Below are positions 1 to 5,851 of a stretch of DNA of 7,091 bases, one piece after another (within the stretch, counting starts at the first letter, position 1; each line of letters begins with the position of its first letter). The position numbers were made by a program, and so were the translations under genes. This DNA is from Waddliaceae bacterium. Its GTDB lineage: Bacteria; Chlamydiota; Chlamydiia; Chlamydiales; SLOH01. Location: NCBI GenBank assembly GCA_007132595.1, contig SLOH01000067.1:1-7091 (forward strand), in the 5' to 3' direction. The notes under the pieces were generated by a model, which did no database searches, had not been told where the DNA came from, and saw only the letters and a list, made by a program, of their open reading frames with translations.

Positions 1-1112
1 GAGTCGTCATATAGTGTCCACTTTCCATCATCCTCTTTTTTATAGCAGACATAGTGGCCGGATTCAGCGCTTCTTCCTCTATGAACAACCACATCTTTAA
101 TTTCATATCTTACGAGTTTTCCACCTTCATTTAGGGTGACAGTATCATCTAGTTTAAGGCGATCATGCGACTTTCCTCGGTACAAATGCTGCCCATCAAA
201 AACTGCGATCAATCTGCTTTTAAATTGCACAAAAAGATTATTCGGAGCCTTTTGTAAGACAATTTGCCGCGTCCCTGCTCCACCCTCCAACTCCTCTTTA
301 GAAAAATATCTATCTATGGATTCTTGCAAACTGTCCCCTTCGCCAACGTTTAATACAAAACCGGTTTCATCAACTGGGCTTGATCCAGCAATATTTCTAA
401 TAGATTTCATTTGAATTGGATTTAACCCAAGGTCTCTTCCAACTTGAGTGAGGAACTCTCCAGGGCAAGACTGATTCCCTCGCTCTATCCCCATTTCTTC
501 ATGTAATGCGTTTGCTAGATTTTCACATGCAATGGTCAGTTTGTCCTTCACAAAAAAATCTTTTATCCGCCCGAGCAAACTTTTCTGCTTGATTTGCTTT
601 GAGCGGTCATAAATTCTTCCGATCAAATTTTTGATCCGATTCTCATGATCGTGATTCCGTTGAAAGTCCGGAAGAGATCGAAGCATTTGAAGAGTCGCGT
701 TCATCCAACAAGTATTTCCGACATTTGGAAGAGCCTTGGCATCTCGAAAGAAGGTGATCGCTTTCTCTTGGGATTTAAGTACGCCATCTGCCCTAAAAAA
801 TATTTTTAATATTAGATCAAGAATCCGCCTAAATATTGAGACCGTTTTGTACTCTTCCTTAGCAAATTTCAAAGCCACCTGCCGATCGACAAGTTGCTGA
901 ATATTTTTCAGAGACGGTATCTCCGAGTTTTCAGAAATTAATTCAAAGAAACGATCATCTCTAAGCGATTGGATATAATCAACTGAATCTTTTAAGAAAG
1001 TCGAGTCACTTTCCATTCTTTCATAATATTCAGCTGAGATTTCTTCAAAATCGTTCCCTTTATACTCTTTAAACAGGTCGCCTACGCTTATTCTATTCAT
1101 ATTTACACTCAT
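1..1112 (-). CDS. USP-family (peptidase C19) deubiquitinase, 3' end cut off by window edge
   Basis: The open frame gives 370 complete residues and is still open at base 1. Seen: a Cys box at residues 128-143 (LPNVGNTCWMNATLQM) with Cys135 as nucleophile and Asn133 two residues before it; an EFL motif at 219-221 (CPGEFL); a SLQES...EELEGG block at 261-278; the beta-strand motif NLFVQFKSR at 292-300, matching the L-x-x-x-LKRF strand of USPs; and a His box at 351-357 (SGHYVCY, His353) followed by W365 and Asp369 in LYDDS. These are the ordered landmarks of a ubiquitin-specific protease, which cleaves isopeptide bonds after ubiquitin. The CxxC zinc-ribbon pairs are absent. Residues 1-127 match nothing I know; 91-106 is a hydrophobic, Arg-containing, possibly amphipathic helix. 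The start is ATG at 1112 or at 1100; a TAA in frame at 1119-1121 excludes longer forms. No Sec signal peptide is visible. Inference: an effector delivered into the eukaryotic host. Family call very likely; substrate and secretion route unknown. Confidence 0.9.
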   Translation of the reverse strand, partial: MSVNMNRISVGDLFKEYKGNDFEEISAEYYERMESDSTFLKDSVDYIQSLRDDRFFELISENSEIPSLKNIQQLVDRQVALKFAKEEYKTVSIFRRILDLILKIFFRADGVLKSQEKAITFFRDAKALPNVGNTCWMNATLQMLRSLPDFQRNHDHENRIKNLIGRIYDRSKQIKQKSLLGRIKDFFVKDKLTIACENLANALHEEMGIERGNQSCPGEFLTQVGRDLGLNPIQMKSIRNIAGSSPVDETGFVLNVGEGDSLQESIDRYFSKEELEGGAGTRQIVLQKAPNNLFVQFKSRLIAVFDGQHLYRGKSHDRLKLDDTVTLNEGGKLVRYEIKDVVVHRGRSAESGHYVCYKKEDDGKWTLYDD

Positions 1113-1121
1113 AATAATTTA

Positions 1122-1127
1122 ATTATA
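1122..1127 (-). promoter_or_regulatory. Possible -10 box for the USP gene
   Basis: On the minus strand the hexamer is TATAAT, an exact match to the sigma-70 -10 consensus, 9 bases before the ATG at 1112. No good -35 hexamer lies 16-18 bases further upstream; that place is a T-run. Transcription would begin near 1115, which would leave the ATG at 1112 almost leaderless and favour the second ATG at 1100, preceded by GAG at a 7-base distance. In a spacer this AT-rich such a hexamer can occur by chance. Confidence 0.3.
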
Positions 1128-1136
1128 CACAAAGAT

Positions 1137-1155
1137 TGTTAAGAAAAAATTAACA
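1137..1155. repeat. Short inverted repeat in the menC-USP spacer
   Basis: The arms TGTTAA (1137-1142) and TTAACA (1150-1155) are perfect 6-bp inverted copies around a 7-base A-rich loop. On the minus strand it lies just upstream of the TATAAT box, so an operator or regulator site is conceivable. It is too AT-rich, and lacks a T-tract after the second arm, to be a convincing intrinsic terminator for menC. Confidence 0.3.
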
Positions 1156-1168
1156 CAGCAATGAAACT

Positions 1169-1180
1169 AAATAATTATTT
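1169..1180. repeat. 12-bp perfect AT palindrome
   Basis: The sequence AAATAATTATTT equals its own reverse complement. It sits 24 bases beyond the menC stop codon in a region of about 20 % GC, so chance is a reasonable explanation. The whole spacer 1113-1203 holds no gene, no RNA gene that I can recognise and no clear terminator. Confidence 0.25.
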
Positions 1181-1203
1181 GCATGAAATTTAATAATGGA
1201 TGG

Positions 1204-2079
1204 TCAGATTTTTTTCCAAGAGAGGGAGCGTAACTCCTCATCGAATCCAAACCCATTGCCTTGGGGCGGAATGAGCCTTGAACCTTGGCAAGAGAGTTGT
1301 TCACTGAATGGATTTTCTTCATATACTTCGTGAGAAAGCAGGCCGCAAACGCCAACGCGCCCCGTTTTTTCAGCAAGTAGAGCAGCTGAATAGGCGGCTG
1401 CAAGCTGGCCGATCGGATGGTCTAAATAGGAGGTCACGATTAATTGATGGTTCCCTTTGACAAAAGGCTCTATTTCTTGGACGGCCGGTTTTATGACGAG
1501 AAAACGGGCGTCTCCCCCATTTTCCGAGCCAAAGTCTCTTGCGAAGTTCACCTTGTACTTTTGCTGTAGTTGCTGCCAGCTTGAAGAGTAGGGAAAAGGG
1601 TCTTCTAGAAATTCGATATCCGTTAAATCACAGCTATGTAGAAACTCCTCGCATTCTGCTTGTGTTAAGCGAGATCCAAAATCAAGACGCAGGCGAGCCC
1701 CGTTTGGTAGCTGACATTTACCGCTTACCTTGATTTTCAGATGAGTGCGTCCATTCAAGTCCACAGGGTGACTTGGATCCATCAAAAGAGCGTGGCTCTC
1801 GGGGATGGTTTTACCTTGGAAAAGGTTTACTTTCTCCATTCTTGCTTTTCGGTCGAGATCTGCAAAATAGAGCGAGCGCTTTAAAAGAGGAGTGAGCTTC
1901 CCCTCTTTAAGAGAAGAGAGCTGCCGATCTAACGGCAGGTCTCCGAGCTCTGTCCAAGGATGACAGTCTGCGTAGCCGATGTTTCCATTATCATCAGCTA
2001 CGCGGAGCAAAAACCCTTCCCGTGTGCGAAAGGTGCGTTTAAATGTTAAGCGATAAGGAGCGTAAAATAATTGATCCAT
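1204..2079 (-). CDS. menC: o-Succinylbenzoate synthase
   Basis: Dehydrates SHCHC to o-succinylbenzoate, a cytosolic menaquinone step. It is an enolase-superfamily protein of 291 residues from the chosen start (E. coli MenC about 320). Visible landmarks: an N-terminal capping domain with the FRTREG...DDNGNIGYAD pattern (residues 17-38); the Lys-x-Lys pair in LKIK (Lys115, Lys117); metal ligands Asp133 (LRLDFG), Glu159 (FLEDP) and Asp182 (ARDFG); and Lys197 in VIKPA on the far side of the barrel. The set looks complete, so the enzyme should be active. ATG 2079 is preferred because the family begins with the Y-x-L-x-F-x-x-x-F strand that directly follows it; an in-frame ATG at 2133 would add 18 residues (MPREFSPPR...) not expected in the family. 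The chosen start lies inside the end of menA (34-base overlap) and has only a weak GGA before it, so coupling to menA is likely. Confidence 0.93.
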   Translation of the reverse strand: MDQLFYAPYRLTFKRTFRTREGFLLRVADDNGNIGYADCHPWTELGDLPLDRQLSSLKEGKLTPLLKRSLYFADLDRKARMEKVNLFQGKTIPESHALLMDPSHPVDLNGRTHLKIKVSGKCQLPNGARLRLDFGSRLTQAECEEFLHSCDLTDIEFLEDPFPYSSSWQQLQQKYKVNFARDFGSENGGDARFLVIKPAVQEIEPFVKGNHQLIVTSYLDHPIGQLAAAYSAALLAEKTGRVGVCGLLSHEVYEENPFSEQLSCQGSRLIPPQGNGFGFDEELRSLSWKKI

Positions 2080-2951
2080 AATCCAAGTGAGAGAAGCAGG
2101 CCAAAGCCGAGGTGGAGAAAACTCGCGCGGCATAGCAGGCGATTATACTCTTTTGACGGCTCTGTTTTTGCCACTTGATTGGCAAGTTTTACAGCAAACG
2201 GCAAAAGAATTAAAGGAAATAACCCCGCAAACGTCTCTCCTGTGACAAGCCAGATGATCCCAAGAAAAAAAGGGGCAGAGATTGCAAACGCGATCTGATA
2301 GGAGGCTGCATACCGCCCAAGGCGGACAGCTAAGGTCCTCTTTCCGACAAATCCATCGGAATCCATGTCCCTTAAGTTATTAATTGCAATCATTGCAACG
2401 GCAAGCAATCCAATTTGTGTACCTGCTAAAAGGGCGTAGGGGCTAAGTGTCTGCGTTTGTAAAAAGAAAACAGCGACCGTGGCAACCCATCCAAAAAAGA
2501 GCAAGACAAATACATCTCCGAGTCCTACGTAAGCAAGGGGAAATGGTCCTCCTGTATAAAGATAGGCGCAAACAAGAGAAAAAAGAGCAACCCATCCCAT
2601 CGCAGCGCCTCCGATAGAGATGAGCGGCACTGAGAAAATTGCCGCCATAAGAAGGGCAATCGTCGCTCCCGTCATCACTTGATTGGGAGTGAGCCAACCC
2701 AGTTGTGTGACTCTCGGCGACCCCAAACGGTCGCTGTTATCTGCTCCCTTTTTAAAGTCGAGCACATCATTGATGAGATTGGTCGCAATTTGAATACAAA
2801 AGGCAAACAGTAAGGCGTAGAGACTGATAAGCCAATCAACGGAGTATCCCGATGCTTTGACAAGTGAGGTCGCTACTACAATAGGGACGAAAGCAGCTGT
2901 CAGTGTTCTTGGTCTAATCGCCGTCCACCAAGATATAATTGTTTGTTCCAT
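2046..2951 (-). CDS. menA: 1,4-Dihydroxy-2-naphthoate polyprenyltransferase
   Basis: Transfers the isoprenoid side chain from polyprenyl diphosphate to DHNA in the cytoplasmic membrane, giving demethylmenaquinone. It is a 301-residue UbiA-superfamily protein, the usual MenA length. The first Asp-rich motif is at residues 58-76 (N61, D62, D65, followed by the MenA-typical GADNSDRLGSPRVTQ), the second at 191-199 (NNLRDMDSD), followed by GKRTLAVRLG at 203-212. About eight to nine hydrophobic segments are spread along the chain, as expected for the family's membrane bundle. The N-terminal IRPRTLTAAFVPI (12-24) is also typical. The start ATG has an AGAGG six bases upstream. It follows menB by 29 bases, and its last codons overlap menC. 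Confidence 0.95.
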   Translation of the reverse strand: MEQTIISWWTAIRPRTLTAAFVPIVVATSLVKASGYSVDWLISLYALLFAFCIQIATNLINDVLDFKKGADNSDRLGSPRVTQLGWLTPNQVMTGATIALLMAAIFSVPLISIGGAAMGWVALFSLVCAYLYTGGPFPLAYVGLGDVFVLLFFGWVATVAVFFLQTQTLSPYALLAGTQIGLLAVAMIAINNLRDMDSDGFVGKRTLAVRLGRYAASYQIAFAISAPFFLGIIWLVTGETFAGLFPLILLPFAVKLANQVAKTEPSKEYNRLLCRASFLHLGFGLLLSLGLWINYFTLLIA

Positions 2952-2957
2952 GTTTTA

Positions 2958-2962
2958 CCTCT
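2958..2962 (-). promoter_or_regulatory. Ribosome binding site of menA
   Basis: AGAGG on the minus strand lies 6 bases before the menA ATG in the 29-base menB-menA gap. This is the only gene junction in the men string with a real spacer, and the site fixes the menA start. Confidence 0.7.
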
Positions 2963-2980
2963 ATTTATATTGCTCTAAAG

Positions 2981-3799
2981 TTACGGAAGCCTAGAAAATT
3001 GAGAGAAATTTGGCGGGCGCTTTTCGACAAATGCCTCTTTACCTTCTTTTGCCTCTTCGCTCATGTAGTAAAGAAGAGTCGCGTTGCCGGCAAGATCAAG
3101 CAGTCCGATCTGTCCGTCGCAATCTGCGTTCAGCGCCGATTTCAAGCATCTTAAGGCAAGTGGCGAGTGCGCAAGCATTTCACGGCAGACTTTGAGTGTC
3201 TCTTTCTCTAGCTCTTCAAGAGGGACAACGGTGTTGACAAGTCCCATATCAAGCGCCTCTTTTGCCGAGTACTGGCGGCATAAGAACCAGATTTCGCGCG
3301 CCTTTTTCTGTCCGACAATTCTTGCAAGGTAACTGCTTCCAAGTCCACCGTCAAACGAGCCGACTTTAGGTCCAGTCTGACCGAAAATTGCATTATCTGC
3401 AGCGATTGTCAAGTCGCAGATCACATGAAGCACATGACCGCCGCCCACCGCATACCCTGCAACTTGGGCGACAACGGGTTTTGGCAGAGAGCGAATCTGT
3501 TTATGTAAGTCAAGAACATTGAGTCTTGGGATTCCATCGGTTCCAACATATCCGCCTGTTCCGCGCACTTTCTGATCACCGCCGGAACAAAACGCTTTGT
3601 CACCCTCGCCTGTCAAGATGACAACGCCGATCTCTCTATCGTCACGCGCAAGATCAAACGCTTTTTGCATTTCAATCACTGTCTGAGGACGAAATGCGTT
3701 TCTTACTTCCGGCCTGTTAATGGTAATCTTACCAATTCCGTCATCGGTTTTTTCAAATCGAATGTCTTCAAATGTTTCAACTGTTTTCCAGTTCGTCAT
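2981..3799 (-). CDS. menB: 1,4-Dihydroxy-2-naphthoyl-CoA synthase
   Basis: Closes the second naphthoquinone ring: o-succinylbenzoyl-CoA to DHNA-CoA. It is a crotonase-fold protein of 272 residues, close to the family norm. Seen: [10 protein letters not shown] (27-36); the oxyanion-hole region CSGGDQ (71-76) with a following GGYVG loop (Tyr85); AGYAVGGGH (114-122); [13 protein letters not shown] (140-152) with catalytic Asp150; and the C-terminal [10 protein letters not shown]...KRPPNFSQF typical of MenB. Gly143 in QTGPKVG is the residue of the bicarbonate-dependent (type I, E. coli-like) class; type II enzymes carry Asp there. The substrate needs MenE, which is not in the window. An AGGAGAG lies before the ATG, and the start overlaps the end of menH by 23 bases. 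This is the most conserved protein of the cluster. Confidence 0.97.
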   Translation of the reverse strand: MTNWKTVETFEDIRFEKTDDGIGKITINRPEVRNAFRPQTVIEMQKAFDLARDDREIGVVILTGEGDKAFCSGGDQKVRGTGGYVGTDGIPRLNVLDLHKQIRSLPKPVVAQVAGYAVGGGHVLHVICDLTIAADNAIFGQTGPKVGSFDGGLGSSYLARIVGQKKAREIWFLCRQYSAKEALDMGLVNTVVPLEELEKETLKVCREMLAHSPLALRCLKSALNADCDGQIGLLDLAGNATLLYYMSEEAKEGKEAFVEKRPPNFSQFSRLP

Positions 3800-4439
3800 A
3801 TATCTCTCCTATAATTTCCGGTTGATCAAGGTGGACACGATGTCCGGCATCCGGGATAATTTTCACTTTTGATTTCGGTAACTTTTTTGCTCGATTAACT
3901 GCTGCATAATCTCTTTCACCGACAACATAAAACCAAGGAATCTTAAGGGAATGCAAGTCTTTTAAAAAAGAGCGCTGCACTCCAAGCGACCAGTGTCGCA
4001 TTGCATCTGCCCAAAGCGCTCGTCTACTCACTTGCTCCATACGGCAGATGGCGGCGGTTCCCTTAAAGACGGCTTGCGCATTCCAAGCAGATAAAAAGTG
4101 GCTCCACTCTGCTTGCTCGATGAGCTGCGACCATAAAAGGTCAATCGAATGTCTTGAACATTTTTCCCCTTCTGTTTCGAGCCCAAAATGCGTAGAGAGA
4201 AAAAGCGCCGATTTCCATGCAGAGGGGGATTCCGCAAGGGCATGAAGCGCTAAGCGCCCTCCAAGGGAGTAACCGACTAACATCTTATTTTCCACATCAC
4301 GTGTCTTGCGATTAAACTCTTTTGCCCATTGGTCAAGTCCAAGGGACGGACCGGCGTATTCAAAAAGATCCACCCCATGTGCAAAGTCGCATGCGCTGCC
4401 TAAGAAGCCATGCAATGCATACTTTTGTATTGATCCCAA
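3777..4439 (-). CDS. menH: SHCHC synthase, alpha/beta hydrolase
   Basis: Removes pyruvate from SEPHCHC, the MenD product, to give SHCHC. It is a 220-residue alpha/beta-hydrolase (MenH proteins are about 250 or slightly more). Seen: the oxyanion-side HGFLG motif (10-14); nucleophile elbow GYSLGG with Ser58; Asp177 in [10 protein letters not shown]; and His200 in DAGHRVH, giving a Ser-Asp-His triad. In the lid, [11 protein letters not shown] (115-125) matches the W-x-x-Q-x-x-F pattern of MenH, which with its place between menD and menB makes MenH much likelier than an unrelated hydrolase. The start codon is TTG (4437-4439), with AGAGG four bases before it. A later start would remove the first beta strand and HGF motif. 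The gene overlaps the end of menD by 40 bases and the start of menB by 23. Confidence 0.88.
   Translation of the reverse strand: MGSIQKYALHGFLGSACDFAHGVDLFEYAGPSLGLDQWAKEFNRKTRDVENKMLVGYSLGGRLALHALAESPSAWKSALFLSTHFGLETEGEKCSRHSIDLLWSQLIEQAEWSHFLSAWNAQAVFKGTAAICRMEQVSRRALWADAMRHWSLGVQRSFLKDLHSLKIPWFYVVGERDYAAVNRAKKLPKSKVKIIPDAGHRVHLDQPEIIGEIYDELENS
3804..3810 (-). promoter_or_regulatory. Ribosome binding site of menB, inside menH
   Basis: AGGAGAG on the minus strand ends 4 bases before the menB ATG. It is the strongest Shine-Dalgarno match in the window and lies within the final codons of menH, so menB can be translated well on its own despite the overlap. Confidence 0.75.
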
Positions 4440-5851
4440 AACGCCTCTGTTTGTTTTACATCCGGCAAAAACTCAATCAGTTGTCTGCCAGCTGTCAATT
4501 GATGACTATGCGAAAGTCCCCAAAATTCAGCGATTGAACTATACCGAAGCCGATGACAATTTTGAAGCTCTTTTTCAGCAAATATGCGAGAGAAAATTTT
4601 GCCACCTCCATTATTTATCACGATCACAGCAATATCTAAGCTTTCAAGCTGCGGCATCACCCAAAAGGCTGCCAGGTCATAAAGTGCAGTTAGATCCCCA
4701 ATAATCGCAACGTTTAAAACATCCGGCCTGCACATACCAAGAAATGTCGAAATTTGCCCATCGATCCCATTCAATCCGCGACTGGCGGCAATATTTGGAT
4801 GAGGGGTGTCATGTGTGGCTGCTAGATCCCACTGCCGAATCGGCTGGCTGTTGCCAAGGTAGACAAAACTATTGCCGGGGATTTCTTTCGACAAATGATG
4901 AACAAATGCCGGCTCTGAATCGGGATATGTTTTGAGTAGGTCAAGAAACCGAAGTCTTTCTAAGACCTCTGTCTTCAACCACTTCTCAGGTGAAATGGAA
5001 AGCGAGAGCGCGGGAAGCTCTGTCAACATCTCTCCATGCTCAATCCCTTTAAACGGGAGGGAGGAATATGATCGCACAGGAAGGGAGAGCCCGCGCCAGA
5101 GAGAATGGGTTGGTACGCCTCCAATCCGCAAGATTCCATCAATTGGATAGCCATTTTCTGAGGCACGCTCTAATATTTCTTTCTCACTATACACGCGCAA
5201 ATGAGCAAGTGATGGGTGTTCGCGGAGCCCTGAGGTCGCCTCTAAATAACAAGGCGCTCCAAGATCAACCAAGTACTTGAGAATGTACGCTCTTTGATCT
5301 CTCTCTAACCTGCTAACAATGACAAGTGGGCTGGAAAATTGACTTTGCGTCGGATAATCCTTTACCTCTGCTCTAAGAGGGTCCTCAAAACAGACATTTT
5401 GATGAGCGGGAAATGTTTGACGCCAACTTTCAAGGCTGCAACCCTCTCCCTCTGAGATGTCAGATTCAAATTCCACATAACTTTGAAAAAGCCCGACCTG
5501 CTCGGCGCACTGCGGCGCGCCCGTTCCACGCAGACGTCTTGGACGATCACATGTCACAAGAAGAAGAGCGATACCTGAATAATACGCCTCCATGCAAGCG
5601 GGAAGAAGCTCGCCGGCAGCTGTTCCTGAGGTGGTGATGACGCAGACAGGCTGTTTTTGCAGTCTACTCCTTCCCAGGGCAAAAAAAGCCGCAGATCGCT
5701 CCTCCGGATAGGTGAAAAGGCGCAAATGCGCTCTTTTTTTCAGCTCGACAAGTAAAGGGTATGAACGAGCGCCGGAACAAAAGACAAATTCTTGAATGCC
5801 AATCTCTTCCCACGCGTCCACAAGCCTTTTTGCTAAAAGTGAATGACTCAA
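4400..5851 (-). CDS. menD: SEPHCHC synthase (thiamine-diphosphate enzyme)
   Basis: Joins isochorismate and 2-oxoglutarate with loss of CO2 to form SEPHCHC, the first committed menaquinone step. It has 483 residues, shorter than the 550-580 of E. coli and B. subtilis MenD; the shortening seems to lie mainly in the central domain and the C-terminus. Seen: the N-terminal loop SGARS (26-30); the cofactor-activating Glu51 in PEERSAAFFALG; TTSGTAAGELLPACMEAYYS (73-92); DRPRRLRGTGAPQ (102-114); SRGLNGIDGQISTFLG (357-372); and the thiamine-diphosphate/Mg motif running from GDLTALYDL (385-393) to NNGGGKIFS (413-421). The start is TTG (5849-5851), overlapping the menF stop as TTGA; the residues that follow align with the usual MenD N-terminus, so the codon is credible. 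Only a weak GGGA (5857-5860) precedes it, so coupling to menF is probable. Confidence 0.95.
   Translation of the reverse strand: MSHSLLAKRLVDAWEEIGIQEFVFCSGARSYPLLVELKKRAHLRLFTYPEERSAAFFALGRSRLQKQPVCVITTSGTAAGELLPACMEAYYSGIALLLVTCDRPRRLRGTGAPQCAEQVGLFQSYVEFESDISEGEGCSLESWRQTFPAHQNVCFEDPLRAEVKDYPTQSQFSSPLVIVSRLERDQRAYILKYLVDLGAPCYLEATSGLREHPSLAHLRVYSEKEILERASENGYPIDGILRIGGVPTHSLWRGLSLPVRSYSSLPFKGIEHGEMLTELPALSLSISPEKWLKTEVLERLRFLDLLKTYPDSEPAFVHHLSKEIPGNSFVYLGNSQPIRQWDLAATHDTPHPNIAASRGLNGIDGQISTFLGMCRPDVLNVAIIGDLTALYDLAAFWVMPQLESLDIAVIVINNGGGKIFSRIFAEKELQNCHRLRYSSIAEFWGLSHSHQLTAGRQLIEFLPDVKQTEAFWDQYKSMHCMAS
4444..4448 (-). promoter_or_regulatory. Ribosome binding site supporting the TTG start of menH
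   Basis: AGAGG on the minus strand lies 4 bases before TTG 4439, inside the menD coding region. It supports initiation at this unusual codon. The spacing is on the short side. Confidence 0.5.

Noticed and set aside
136..414. Plus-strand open frame of 92 codons
   Set aside because: It lies entirely antisense to the USP reading frame, which has clear conserved motifs there; the predicted protein shows no family pattern.
1137..1155. Intrinsic terminator after menC
   Set aside because: The stem is only 6 AT-rich pairs, and the T-run is in the loop rather than after the stem on the minus strand.
1167..1403. Minus-strand frame of 78 codons ending after menC
   Set aside because: It overlaps the menC C-terminus in another frame; its product is low-complexity and basic, and menC is conserved across this stretch.
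4410..4420. Near-palindromic ATGCAATGCAT
   Set aside because: It is within the coding overlap of menD and menH and is explained by codons for both proteins.
3777..4439. menH as a generic lipase or esterase
   Set aside because: The Ser-Asp-His triad alone would allow it, but the W-x-x-Q-x-x-F lid pattern and the position between menD and menB favour SHCHC synthase.
4306..4704. Plus-strand open frame of 132 codons over the menH-menD junction
   Set aside because: It is antisense to two well-supported enzymes and has no recognisable motif; its length reflects the composition of the coding strand.
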